Below are positions 42,500-50,177 of a stretch of 64,000 nucleotides of DNA, in pieces (positions within the stretch are counted from its first letter, which is position 1; every line of letters starts with the position of its first letter). The notes below the pieces were generated by a model, which was not told the DNA's origin, did not search any database, and saw only the letters and a program-made list of their open reading frames with translations. The position numbers and the translations under genes were made by a program. Source of the DNA: Bacillus vallismortis (GTDB taxonomy: Bacteria; Bacillota; Bacilli; Bacillales; Bacillaceae); NCBI RefSeq assembly GCF_004116955.1, contig NZ_CP026362.1:4190001-4254000 (forward strand). The letters run 5' to 3'.

Positions 42500-44101
42500 A
42501 TGCGATTCTCAGGGAGATTCAAGGACTATAATTTGCAGAAATTTCAGAAAGACTTGATTGCAGGTATCGTAGTAGGTGTCGTGGCAATTCCTTTAGGGAT
42601 GGCGTTTGCCATTGCCTCGGGAGTTCAGCCTGAATACGGGCTGTACACTGTTGTTGTGGCGGGGATTTGTATTTCTTTGTTTGGGGGATCCAAATATCAA
42701 ATTGGCGGTCCTACAGGCGCCTTTGTCCCGATTCTATTTGGCATTGTGATGCAGTATGGCTTTGAGAACCTGTTGATCGCAGGGTTTATGGCGGGAGTGA
42801 TGCTGGTGCTGTTCGGGCTGTTTAAGCTCGGAAAAATAATGAAATTCGTGCCGAAACCTGTTATCGTCGGTTTTACAGCCGGGATTGCCGTGCTGATCTT
42901 TACAGAGCAAATCGCTAACTTTCTTGGTTTGAGTCATGTTGAGAAACATGAAAATTTTCATCACAATATGTTTGAAATTGCACAGAACCTTGGCACCTTT
43001 AACGTGTATGCCATTTTGACAGCGGTGATTGGGCTCGTCATTTTGCTTGTATCCGCGAAAGTGATGCCGAAAGTGCCCGGCGCTTTATTGGCGCTTCTTA
43101 TTTCGACATTGGTCGCGGTTGTCTTTTTCCCTGACCGCATGGCAACGATCGGATCAACGTATGGAGAAATTCCCCGTCATTTGCCGGAATTTCAGTTTCC
43201 TGAGCTGACATTGGATAAAATGGTGATGCTGTTTCCGGCGGCGCTTGTCATCGCGCTTCTTGGCGGCCTTGAGTCGATTTTGTCCGCGATGGTCGCTGAT
43301 AACATGAAGGGCTCAAAGCATGACAGCAATAAGGAGCTTGTCGGCCAGGGGATTGCGAATATGGCTGCGCCGCTGTTCGGTGGAATCCCGGCTACGGGAG
43401 CGATCGCCAGAACGGCGACCAATATTAAAAACGGAGCGGTTTCGCCTGTTTCCGGCGTCGTTCACGGTGTAGTCGTTCTTCTTGTCCTGCTCGTATTCGC
43501 GCCTTATGCATCGCATGTGCCGCTTGCCAGTATGGCGCCGATCCTCATGGTCGTCGCATGGAATATGAGTGAGCGCAAGGAGGTCGCGAATATGCTGAGA
43601 CTGAAGACCGCTGATTCCTTTATTTTGGCGGCGACCTTTGCGCTAACGGTTCTGTTTGATTTAATCGTCGGTGTGGCAACCGGCTTGCTCCTCGCATTTG
43701 TGTTCTTCATCAGAAGAATGAGCGAAGCGACCCGCATCCACAATCAGGAATCGCATCCTGTTTTGGCGAATGCGGCAAAGAGAGAAGACCCGTCTGTCAG
43801 CATGTATACTATAGAAGGGCCGCTGTTTTTTGGGTCCATTGATTCGCTTGAATCTTCACTGCTGGAGCATGTGCAGAAAAAGCCGAAGACCCTTATTCTG
43901 CACATGAATAAGGTGCACTACATGGATACGTCGGCTGAAGCAGTGCTTGGGAACATTATGAACCGAATTAAACGCCACAACGGAAAGCTGATGATTGTAG
44001 GATTGCAGTCGCAGCCGAAGGAGCTGCTGCATAAAACAGGCCTGTTTCACAAAATAGGAAAACAGCATTTCTTTGATCATCATGATGAAATCACAGGTTA
44101 A
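42500..44101 (+). CDS. yvdB: YvdB, SulP-family anion transporter with STAS domain
   Basis: 533 residues. About 12-14 membrane helices span 20-400, including the SulP signatures GVVAIPLGMAFAIASG near 27 and GGPTGAFVPI near 72. The C-terminal STAS domain is at about 435-530 with LHMNKVHYMDTSAEAVLG, where the Asp-Thr-Ser turn is the usual regulatory site. The substrate may be sulfate or, given yvdA, bicarbonate. Confidence 0.92.
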   Translation: MRFSGRFKDYNLQKFQKDLIAGIVVGVVAIPLGMAFAIASGVQPEYGLYTVVVAGICISLFGGSKYQIGGPTGAFVPILFGIVMQYGFENLLIAGFMAGVMLVLFGLFKLGKIMKFVPKPVIVGFTAGIAVLIFTEQIANFLGLSHVEKHENFHHNMFEIAQNLGTFNVYAILTAVIGLVILLVSAKVMPKVPGALLALLISTLVAVVFFPDRMATIGSTYGEIPRHLPEFQFPELTLDKMVMLFPAALVIALLGGLESILSAMVADNMKGSKHDSNKELVGQGIANMAAPLFGGIPATGAIARTATNIKNGAVSPVSGVVHGVVVLLVLLVFAPYASHVPLASMAPILMVVAWNMSERKEVANMLRLKTADSFILAATFALTVLFDLIVGVATGLLLAFVFFIRRMSEATRIHNQESHPVLANAAKREDPSVSMYTIEGPLFFGSIDSLESSLLEHVQKKPKTLILHMNKVHYMDTSAEAVLGNIMNRIKRHNGKLMIVGLQSQPKELLHKTGLFHKIGKQHFFDHHDEITG

Positions 44102-44128
44102 AAAAAGCGGCCATTGCGGCCGCTTTTT
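44102..44128. terminator. Bidirectional terminator between yvdB and yvdC
   Basis: Stem AAAAAGCGGCC / GGCCGCTTTTT with loop ATTGC, between convergent genes. Confidence 0.85.
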
Positions 44129-44448
44129 CATGCATGCTCAAAACGTTTGGTCAGTTTTTCTTGGTGGGTTTTGATGATCTCTTCTAAGGAGACATCGTAC
44201 ATATCAGCAAGGATGGCAATATTTCCAATGACATCTCCCATTTCCTCAATCAATTCTTGTTTTTGCTCAGCACGTGTCGACTCTTTCTCATCAGGCCGGT
44301 CTCTCCCGATTTCATATGCTCTGACAGCACGGGCCAGTTCACCGGCTTCCTCCATTAAAAAGCCGACTCGAATAAACGGTCCGTACTCTGTCCAGCCTCT
44401 TTTTTCGTAAAATTCCTTCATCCATTTCTCCGCATCAGCCAGCTGCAA
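44128..44448 (-). CDS. yvdC: YvdC, MazG-like nucleotide pyrophosphohydrolase
   Basis: 106 residues from a TTG start eight bases after GGAG; the ATG codons just before it are too close to the RBS. MazG-type metal-binding pattern: FLMEEAGELARAVRAYE near 30, then ELIEEMGDVIGNIAILAD near 65. It probably hydrolyses non-canonical nucleoside triphosphates. Divergent from yvdD. Confidence 0.9.
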   Translation of the reverse strand: MQLADAEKWMKEFYEKRGWTEYGPFIRVGFLMEEAGELARAVRAYEIGRDRPDEKESTRAEQKQELIEEMGDVIGNIAILADMYDVSLEEIIKTHQEKLTKRFEHA

Positions 44449-44563
44449 CATCATCACTCCGCATTCTTATGTATTTCATATTGATATTATCACATGAAGG
44501 TGGGACAATATATAGTGTGTTTTTGAATGTATGGCACGATATATAGATACGGAGATGAAAAAA

Positions 44564-45139
44564 ATGAAAACCATTTGTGTATTTGCGGGGTCAAACCCGG
44601 GGGGAAATGAAGCGTATAAACGAAAAGCGGAAGAGCTTGGCGCCTACATGGCTGAGCAGGGAATCGGCCTTGTCTATGGGGGCTCCCGCGTAGGCTTGAT
44701 GGGCGCGATTGCTGACGCAATAATGGAAAACGGCGGGACTGCGATCGGGGTCATGCCGAGCGGTTTGTTCAGCGGGGAGGTTGTCCATCAAAACCTGACT
44801 GAGCTGATTGAAGTAAACGGGATGCATGAACGGAAAGCCAAAATGAGCGAGCTGGCTGACGGTTTTATCGCCATGCCGGGCGGTTTCGGTACATATGAAG
44901 AATTGTTTGAAGTGCTTTGCTGGGCACAGATCGGCATCCACAAAAAGCCGATCGGACTGTACAATGTCAACGGATATTTTGAACCGATGATGAAAATGAT
45001 CAAATACAGCATTCAAGAAGGGTTTTCTAACGACTCGCACCTTAAGCTGATCCACAGCTCTTCACGGCCGGATGAGTTAATTGAGCAAATGCAGAATTAC
45101 TCGTATCCGATTTTAGAGAAAAAGTGGACGGAAATCTAA
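44564..45139 (+). CDS. yvdD: YvdD, LOG-family protein (cytokinin riboside monophosphate phosphoribohydrolase type)
   Basis: 191 residues from the ATG following GGAGATG; an upstream in-frame ATG at 44531 lacks an RBS. The nucleotide-binding loop CVFAGSNPG is at 5-13, [13 protein letters not shown] near 38, and the LOG signature [12 protein letters not shown] near 108. Family members cleave ribose phosphate from N6-modified AMP. The next gene rightward is clpP on the opposite strand. Confidence 0.92.
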   Translation: MKTICVFAGSNPGGNEAYKRKAEELGAYMAEQGIGLVYGGSRVGLMGAIADAIMENGGTAIGVMPSGLFSGEVVHQNLTELIEVNGMHERKAKMSELADGFIAMPGGFGTYEELFEVLCWAQIGIHKKPIGLYNVNGYFEPMMKMIKYSIQEGFSNDSHLKLIHSSSRPDELIEQMQNYSYPILEKKWTEI

Positions 45140-45147
45140 AAAGTAAT

Positions 45148-45182
45148 GAAAAAACCTGCAAGAGACATAGCTCTTGCAGGTT
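45148..45182 (-). terminator. Terminator of clpP
   Basis: 12-bp stem AACCTGCAAGAG / CTCTTGCAGGTT with a 6-base loop, followed by T6 on the minus strand. Confidence 0.88.
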
Positions 45183-45188
45183 ACAGTA

Positions 45189-45785
45189 TTACTTTTGCTC
45201 TTCTGTGTTGCGAGTCAGAATTTTATCAATCAAGCCGTATTCGAGCGCTTCTTCAGCAGACTTGAAGTTATCGCGGTCTGTGTCGCGTTCGATCACTTCA
45301 AGCGGCTGGCCAGTACGCTCAGCAAGAACTTTGTTTAATTTGTCGCGAAGCAAGAGAATGCGTTTCGCGGCAATTTCAATTTCTGTCGCCTGACCTTGCG
45401 CACCGCCAAGCGGCTGGTGAATCATGACTTCACTGTTTGGTAGCGCATAGCGTTTGCCTTTTTCTCCGGCAGCAAGCAGGAACGCGCCCATTGATGCAGC
45501 CATACCGATACAAATGGTAGATACCTTCGGCTTAATAAACTGCATGGTATCATAGATCGCCATACCGGCTGTAATTGAGCCGCCCGGGCTGTTGATGTAA
45601 ATAGAAATATCTTTTTCAGGGTCTTCCGCTTCTAAGAATAAAAGCTGTGACACGATGGAGTTCGCAACGTTGTCATCAATCGCAGATCCAAGCATGATGA
45701 TACGATCCTTCAATAGACGAGAATAAATGTCATACGCTCTTTCCCCGCGGTTCGTTTGTTCAATGACTGTAGGTATTAAATTCAT
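45189..45785 (-). CDS. clpP: ClpP, ATP-dependent Clp protease proteolytic subunit
   Basis: 198 residues. Serine protease subunit: nucleophile Ser in [14 protein letters not shown] near 98, His in [11 protein letters not shown] near 123, Asp in DTDRDNFKS near 172. It forms a tetradecameric chamber with ClpX, ClpC or ClpE and degrades damaged and regulatory proteins. The ATG follows AAGGAGGAG. Controlled by the CtsR box and promoter at 45825-45854. Confidence 0.97.
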   Translation of the reverse strand: MNLIPTVIEQTNRGERAYDIYSRLLKDRIIMLGSAIDDNVANSIVSQLLFLEAEDPEKDISIYINSPGGSITAGMAIYDTMQFIKPKVSTICIGMAASMGAFLLAAGEKGKRYALPNSEVMIHQPLGGAQGQATEIEIAAKRILLLRDKLNKVLAERTGQPLEVIERDTDRDNFKSAEEALEYGLIDKILTRNTEEQK

Positions 45786-45824
45786 AATGCTCCTCCTTCA
45801 CCTTTTAGGTAAGTATGTAGTTAC

Positions 45825-45854
45825 ATGATACATTTTTGGTCAATAAAGGTCAAA
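45825..45854 (-). promoter_or_regulatory. clpP promoter with CtsR operator
   Basis: Minus-strand TTGACC (45853-45848), 17 bases, TATCAT (45830-45825). The plus strand at 45838-45854 reads GGTCAATAAAGGTCAAA, the CtsR heptad direct repeat with one deviation. The repressor would cover the -35 and spacer; heat or proteotoxic stress should relieve it. Confidence 0.85.
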
Positions 45855-45990
45855 CAAAAAGCTGGCTTGACACGCAAAGTCTTCTCTTTTTCCCATTTTC
45901 CCCAAAAATACAAGGGTTCAAACCATCGTATGCCAGATTGCCAAATAAGATGATGTGATAGATGAAAAAACGGTCTGCTGAAATAGAGGG

Positions 45991-46019
45991 TTGTTATTTG
46001 GATGAACTTATCGTATAAT
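45991..46019 (+). promoter_or_regulatory. Promoter of the tRNA-Arg gene
   Basis: TTGTTA, 17 bases, TATAAT, ending 35 bases before the tRNA. Confidence 0.7.
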
Positions 46020-46054
46020 GGGTTGTGCTGACGTTCTCATTACGCAGTCCATAT

Positions 46055-46130
46055 GCGCTCGTAGCTCAGTTGGATAGAGCGGTGGTTTCCGGTACCACGT
46101 CTGTCGGGGGTTCGAATCCCTCCGAGCGCG
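46055..46130 (+). tRNA. trnQ-Arg: tRNA-Arg, anticodon CCG
   Basis: Cloverleaf elements: acceptor GCGCTCG pairs with CGAGCGC; D arm GCTC...GAGC; anticodon stem GTGGT / ACCAC with loop TTCCGGT (anticodon CCG, reading CGG); T arm with GGTTCGAATC. Discriminator G. CCA is not encoded immediately after it. It stands alone between clpP and yvdQ, as trnQ-Arg does in B. subtilis. No integrase gene lies nearby. Confidence 0.95.
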
Positions 46131-46146
46131 TCCAATAGAACAGCAG

Positions 46147-46186
46147 AAAGACAAGGGTTTGGCATTTTGCCGCTCTTGTCTTTTTT
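46147..46186 (+). terminator. Terminator of tRNA-Arg
   Basis: Stem AAAGACAAG / CTTGTCTTT with a further internal GGC/GCC pairing, then T tract. Confidence 0.8.
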
Positions 46187-46282
46187 GTTTGATGTTAAAA
46201 TTTTTCTCTTCGATACATATATTTTCCTCCTGCTGGGCACGTTAGAGATGTGCGATATTGACATTTGCAAGGAGGATGAAAT

Positions 46283-46798
46283 ATGGGTATTTTAAGCGGA
46301 AATCCGCAAGAGGAACCGATGCATTATGGTGAGGTTTTCAGCTTGTGGAGTTATGTGATGGCAGGCAACAAAATGATCGGCAATTACCAGATGTTATTGC
46401 ATCATGTCGGTGATGACGATTTGAAAAAGCTGCTTCGTGAGTCCATTGAGAAGTGCCAAGATGAAGTGAAACAAGTCAGCAGCATCCTGAAGGAAAACGG
46501 GGTGGCGCTCCCGCCGGCTTCTCCTGAACCGCCGGCAGCGGATCTGAACGATATTCCGCCGGGCGCGCGGTTTCTCGATCCGGATGTGGCAGTCTCATCA
46601 GCAGCGCAAAATGCCGCAGGGCTAGTGACATGCAGCAAAATCATGGGAGAGTCAATTCGCGAGGATATTGCCATGATGTTTGGGCAGTTCCATATCTCTA
46701 AAGCGGCAACCGGCGCAAAATACTTAAGGCTGCTAAAAAACAAAGGCTGGCTCATCCCGCCGCCGCTTCATCTTCACAACCATCAAGACGAGGCTTAA
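46283..46798 (+). CDS. yvdQ: YvdQ, DUF3231 family protein
   Basis: 171 residues, no signal peptide. Predicted to be mostly helical, with repeated His/Glu/Asp positions (MHYGEVFSLWSYVMAG near 15; LLHHVGDDDLKKLLRE near 40; MMFGQFHISKA near 132), resembling ferritin-like helical bundles. The RBS AAGGAGGATG precedes the ATG. Function unknown. A hairpin terminator, duplicated by the repeat element, lies immediately downstream. Confidence 0.88.
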   Translation: MGILSGNPQEEPMHYGEVFSLWSYVMAGNKMIGNYQMLLHHVGDDDLKKLLRESIEKCQDEVKQVSSILKENGVALPPASPEPPAADLNDIPPGARFLDPDVAVSSAAQNAAGLVTCSKIMGESIREDIAMMFGQFHISKAATGAKYLRLLKNKGWLIPPPLHLHNHQDEA

Positions 46799-46804
46799 TG
46801 GCAA

Positions 46805-46828
46805 GGGCATATACAGTTGTATATGCCT
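46805..46828. repeat. Left copy of 24-bp direct repeat (palindromic terminator-like hairpin)
   Basis: Contains the 9-bp stem GGCATATAC / GTATATGCC with loop AGTT. The same 24 bases recur at 47063-47086. This copy, 6 bases after the yvdQ stop, is followed by CAGCG rather than a T-run. Confidence 0.9.
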
Positions 46829-47013
46829 CAGCGTGTCGACAAACCCTCGCATTCGTTGTCAGGCCTGCGCGTCGGTGCTCACGAATGACGAAAGGAACGG
46901 CGGCTAAATGCTTAAGCGTCCTGCCTAAACGCCGCCGTCATCATATCCTGTGAAAGTCTGCTCCGATGCTCGTCCTTCCTAGACTTCAAGGGTTTTCAAT
47001 CACGCTGAAAAGA

Positions 47014-47054
47014 TGACAAAATCCTAAAACGAAAACCGTTTTAGGATTTTGTCA
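47014..47054. repeat. 18-bp perfect hairpin inside the repeat element
   Basis: TGACAAAATCCTAAAACG pairs perfectly with its complement after loop AAAAC. It is not followed by a T-run and is flanked by the element's right end. Confidence 0.85.
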
Positions 47055-47062
47055 ACAATCTG

Positions 47063-47095
47063 GGGCATATACAGTTGTATATGCCTTTATTTTAT
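47063..47095 (+). terminator. Right copy of the 24-bp repeat, functional-looking terminator of yvdQ
   Basis: Same hairpin as at 46805-46828, but followed here by TTTATTTTAT. It lies just before the stop of convergent yvdR. Confidence 0.7.
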
Positions 47096-47412
47096 GATGA
47101 AGACGTAAGACGCAGGCCGATGACACCGGCAAGGATAAGGCCCAGACAAATCAGCTGTGAAAGCTGAAAACGTTCCTTAAACCAGATAAAGCCGACTGCA
47201 GATACGCCAATGCTGCCAATGCCGGTCCAGACGGCATAAGCGACTCCAGCAGGCAGGATCTGCATCGCTTGTGAAAGGCAGTAAAAGGATAAGCCAAATC
47301 CAACAGTCATTACAATGATCGGCCACTTTTTTCTTGTTCCATCTATATATTTCATGGCGACGGCAGCTATAATTTCTTCTATGCCGGCAACGACTAATAA
47401 AAACCATGCCAT
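47092..47412 (-). CDS. yvdR: YvdR, small multidrug resistance (SMR) subunit
   Basis: 106 residues with four membrane helices. The SMR essential Glu lies in AGIEEIIAAVAMKY near 13-14, and helix 3 carries YAVWTGIGSIGV. SMR genes in pairs usually form heterodimeric exporters of cations such as guanidinium or drugs. Its start overlaps the yvdS stop by one base, so it is the second gene of yvdS-yvdR. Confidence 0.92.
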   Translation of the reverse strand: MAWFLLVVAGIEEIIAAVAMKYIDGTRKKWPIIVMTVGFGLSFYCLSQAMQILPAGVAYAVWTGIGSIGVSAVGFIWFKERFQLSQLICLGLILAGVIGLRLTSSS

Positions 47413-47756
47413 TACGAGTCACCTCCCGACTGTGTTTTGCTTTCTTTCGTGAAGAGCTTCATTCCTAAAATACCAGCCAGCAATAAAGCTAAAAAGAACA
47501 TTTGCGCTGCTGAGAAGGATTCGCCCAAAACAACGCCGGTGATATATGTTCCGACAGTTCCGATTCCGACAAATACAGTGTACGCCGCAGCCATGGGGAT
47601 TTTTCGATAAGAGCGGATCAACAGCATAAAGCTGATCGCGATCAAAATCAAAATCATGATCCAATCCAAAAGCGAATCGGCATGTTTGAGGGAAGAGGCC
47701 CAAACCACTTCTAAAAGTCCTGCAATCAAAACAAGCACCCAGTTCAAAATAAACAC
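47412..47756 (-). CDS. yvdS: YvdS, small multidrug resistance (SMR) subunit
   Basis: 114 residues with four membrane helices. Essential Glu in AGLLEVVWASSLKH near 17; helix 3 YTVFVGIGTVGTYI. Partner of YvdR. A palindromic operator AATGAACGTCAGTCATT (47770-47786) lies directly upstream and matches one before yvdT, implying YvdT control. Confidence 0.92.
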   Translation of the reverse strand: MFILNWVLVLIAGLLEVVWASSLKHADSLLDWIMILILIAISFMLLIRSYRKIPMAAAYTVFVGIGTVGTYITGVVLGESFSAAQMFFLALLLAGILGMKLFTKESKTQSGGDS

Positions 47757-47769
47757 CTCTCATTTTATG

Positions 47770-47786
47770 AATGAACGTCAGTCATT
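47770..47786. promoter_or_regulatory. Candidate YvdT operator upstream of yvdS
   Basis: AATGAACGTCAGTCATT has arms AATGA / TCATT. It shares AATGAA-x-GTCAGTCA with the site at 48428-48444. Confidence 0.65.
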
Positions 47787-47826
47787 TTTATGCCAGTAAA
47801 AAATGAGCGGTATTACCAGTCATTTT

Positions 47827-48411
47827 TTACACTGTAGCTAAGCTCCGTTTTAAGAAAGTAAAGATTTCTTTTTTAGTCACTTCAATATTTTCATCTTGTT
47901 CAAATCCGATATAGAATCGTTCAGCTGTGTTCTCGACCAAGTTGATAATCGTTCTGGCCGTCCATTTTGCATTGATTCCTTCCGTTACCTCGCGGCTTTC
48001 CATCGCCTTATGGATGACTTTTTCGAGCCAGGAATAATAAGGCTGATAGATCGTCTCCCATTTTTCCATGGAGTGGTCGATCGCAAGCCCGGAGTAACAG
48101 AGAACGATAATATCCTTATGGCGTTCGGTAATGAGAAATGTCTCATCAATTAATATATCTAAAACGGTCCAAAAATCCTCGTCTCCATGCAGCCTTCCTT
48201 TGATTTGGTCCAGCGTATGGGTGAGAAGATTTTCTGCGATTGCCGGGATGAGGGCATTTTTAGATGAGAAATACAAATAGAACGTTCCTTGGGCAGTGCC
48301 GGCCTTTTTGACAATATCTGATATAGAGGCTTTGTCGAGACCTTTTTCAGAAATCACGTCAATGGCAGCCTGCAGAATTTTTTCATATTTGCCCGATGTA
48401 TGTTTTGGCAT
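47827..48411 (-). CDS. yvdT: YvdT, TetR-family repressor
   Basis: 194 residues from the ATG eight bases after GGAGGG; an upstream ATG (48447) has no RBS. N-terminal HTH at about 15-60 (SISDIVKKAGTAQGTFYLYF). The C-terminal ligand domain is all helical. It likely represses yvdSR and itself through the two similar palindromes at 47770 and 48428. Confidence 0.93.
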   Translation of the reverse strand: MPKHTSGKYEKILQAAIDVISEKGLDKASISDIVKKAGTAQGTFYLYFSSKNALIPAIAENLLTHTLDQIKGRLHGDEDFWTVLDILIDETFLITERHKDIIVLCYSGLAIDHSMEKWETIYQPYYSWLEKVIHKAMESREVTEGINAKWTARTIINLVENTAERFYIGFEQDENIEVTKKEIFTFLKRSLATV

Positions 48412-48427
48412 AAGGAATCCCTCCATT

Positions 48428-48444
48428 ACTGACTGACTTTCATT
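48428..48444. promoter_or_regulatory. Candidate YvdT autoregulatory operator
   Basis: On the minus strand AATGAAAGTCAGTCAGT, 17 bases upstream of the yvdT start. It is the second copy of the motif before yvdS. Confidence 0.6.
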
Positions 48445-48475
48445 CATTTTATAGCCGGTTTATTTGTTTGTAAAG

Positions 48476-48510
48476 AATAAAGAAGCAAGAAAACCTCTTG
48501 CTTCTTTATT
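48476..48510. terminator. Terminator of yveA
   Basis: 14-bp stem AATAAAGAAGCAAG / CTTGCTTCTTTATT with a 7-base loop. It begins within the yveA stop codon. Confidence 0.8.
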
Positions 48511-50086
48511 GATCATAATCAATGGCGGCTTTCGGGAGCCCGGTATACTTTGCCCAGTAGTAAATCGCAATTGAGCCGATGGCGACCAAAATTAGGTCGA
48601 CGGGATTGCTGATGATGCCTAAACCGTGTCCGAAAGAACCGATGTAGGAAAAGACCAGCATCATGATATAAAACCCGATCAGCCACCAGGCAGATTTCAG
48701 CTGCTGGGCAAGACTGACATCTTCTTGAGGCGCATATTTGCTGAAAAAGAGATAAACCAAAAACATGATGAGCTGTGAACCGAGCAGCCAAGAAACGGTC
48801 GTCCATCCTGACCAGTACACGATAAAGGCCGTGAAGATAAAGGAAAGCGGCCCGATAATGCTCATTCCTCTTAAATAAAACGGCCTGTTCAAGTCCTTCG
48901 CATTCACCCTGAGCGCTGCTGAGCAAATGGGTGCGATCGCATAGGAAAGGATGAGTGCGACAGAACAGACATTGACGAGCGCGTTCCACGAAGGGAAGGG
49001 GAGCGTCCAGAAAATCGACATGGCAAACGATAGCCAGAGTGAAGCGCGTGGTGTTCCGGTTTCTTTATTGACCTTTGAAAATATGCGAAATAATGTGCCG
49101 TTCCGCGCCCAGGCGTAAACAAGGCGAGACGTCGTATTCATAAAAATATTCCCGTTTCCACCCGGTGACAAAATAGCGTCTAAAATGACAAGCGTTGCAA
49201 GCCAGCCCAAACCGAGCATGACCGCAATATCTTTAAACGGCAATGAAAACTCCCGTCCGATTGCAGGCCAGCCGTTTTTAAGCGTTTCTGTCGGGATTGC
49301 GCCAATAAAAGTGACTTGCAAAACAGTATAAATGATGGTGGAAACGATGATGCAAACGATTAAAGCGATCGGGATGTTGCGTTTTGGATTTCGCACTTCG
49401 CCTGCAACAGCCACAATCGGGTGCAGGCCCAGGTACGCAAACATCACGCCCCCTGTCGATATCGCAGCCTGAATACCTGTAAAACCAAACGGCGCAAATC
49501 CTTCAACAGATAAATTTTGTGCGTTAAAATGAAAGATCAACACGATAATGATCGTAATCGGGACAATATATTTAAAAATCGATATGATGAAATTGGCCTT
49601 GGCGAAAGTTTTGACACTCCAATAATTCAGGAGAAAAAACAAGCATAGCAAGGCAAATTGCAAGAGCCAGCCTGCAATGGTCGGTGAATCAGAGCCTTCT
49701 TTGGTCAGGCCGGGAAACCAATAGGCCACGTATTGCCGGACTGCCGTGACTTCAATCGAAATCAGGCTTGTATAAGCGACAATTGTGACAAATGAAATTA
49801 AATAACCGACAAGGTGACCATGTGAATAAACGGGGTATCGAATGATGCCTCCGGTACGGGGCAGAGCGGCTCCGAGTTCAGCGTACACGAGCCCGATTAA
49901 CAGAATGATAGCTCCGCCGATGATCCAGGAAAAAGCGCCGGAGGGCCCCGCTTTTGAGGCGACATTGCTGACAGCGAACAGCCACGCTGACCCAAAGATT
50001 GCCCCCATCCCAACCAAAATCAGATCAAACAGTGACATTGATTTTTGAAAATTTCCTTGTTTAGACATCCGCTTCCTCCTTTGCAA
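48506..50086 (-). CDS. yveA: YveA, APC-family aspartate/glutamate permease
   Basis: 526 residues with about 12 membrane helices. The APC motif is in MGAIFGSAWLFAVSNVASKAG near residue 30, with GGIIRYPVYSHG near 78. YveA of B. subtilis is described as an L-aspartate/glutamate proton symporter. A start at the second Met (MSKQGNF, after RKR) is also possible. Monocistronic on the minus strand, followed by a strong terminator. Confidence 0.9.
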   Translation of the reverse strand: MQRRKRMSKQGNFQKSMSLFDLILVGMGAIFGSAWLFAVSNVASKAGPSGAFSWIIGGAIILLIGLVYAELGAALPRTGGIIRYPVYSHGHLVGYLISFVTIVAYTSLISIEVTAVRQYVAYWFPGLTKEGSDSPTIAGWLLQFALLCLFFLLNYWSVKTFAKANFIISIFKYIVPITIIIVLIFHFNAQNLSVEGFAPFGFTGIQAAISTGGVMFAYLGLHPIVAVAGEVRNPKRNIPIALIVCIIVSTIIYTVLQVTFIGAIPTETLKNGWPAIGREFSLPFKDIAVMLGLGWLATLVILDAILSPGGNGNIFMNTTSRLVYAWARNGTLFRIFSKVNKETGTPRASLWLSFAMSIFWTLPFPSWNALVNVCSVALILSYAIAPICSAALRVNAKDLNRPFYLRGMSIIGPLSFIFTAFIVYWSGWTTVSWLLGSQLIMFLVYLFFSKYAPQEDVSLAQQLKSAWWLIGFYIMMLVFSYIGSFGHGLGIISNPVDLILVAIGSIAIYYWAKYTGLPKAAIDYDQ

Positions 50087-50141
50087 CCAGCCTTATATTC
50101 CTTACAATGCCCAATATGCAGGAGAGAATACCGCTCTCATC

Positions 50142-50177
50142 AAAAAACAGATGCAGCACGGGCTGCATCTGTTTTTT
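50142..50177 (-). terminator. Terminator of sacB-levB
   Basis: 16-bp stem AAAAAACAGATGCAGC / GCTGCATCTGTTTTTT with loop ACGG; it includes the levB stop codon. Confidence 0.85.

Larger units (their letters stand above)
46805..47086. mobile_element. Structured non-coding repeat element (MITE-like or dispersed Bacillus repeat), 258-bp period
   Basis: Bounded by identical 24-bp direct repeats. Inside, TGTCGACAAA near the left end (46834) and TGTTGACAAAATCC, read inward from the right end (47056), look like short terminal inverted repeats. Internal inverted repeats are CATTCGT / ACGAATG (46850-46887), ACGGCGGC / GCCGCCGT (46897-46938), AAGTCT / AGACTT (46954-46986) and an 18-bp perfect hairpin at 47014-47054. 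No open frame of note. The higher G+C of the middle differs from the flanks. It could be a small non-autonomous transposable element or one of the short dispersed repeats known in B. subtilis. Confidence 0.6.

Noticed and set aside
46055..46130. tRNA as integration site of a mobile island
   Set aside because: No integrase, and no duplicated tRNA 3' end is visible nearby. Only gene absence relative to 168 hints at past events.
46040..46270. 76-codon minus-strand open frame across the tRNA-Arg gene
   Set aside because: It covers the tRNA and its terminator; the translated stretch is simply antisense tRNA sequence.
46801..47090. CRISPR-like repeat array
   Set aside because: Only two copies of a 24-bp palindrome are present, 258 bases apart, with no regular spacers and no cas genes.
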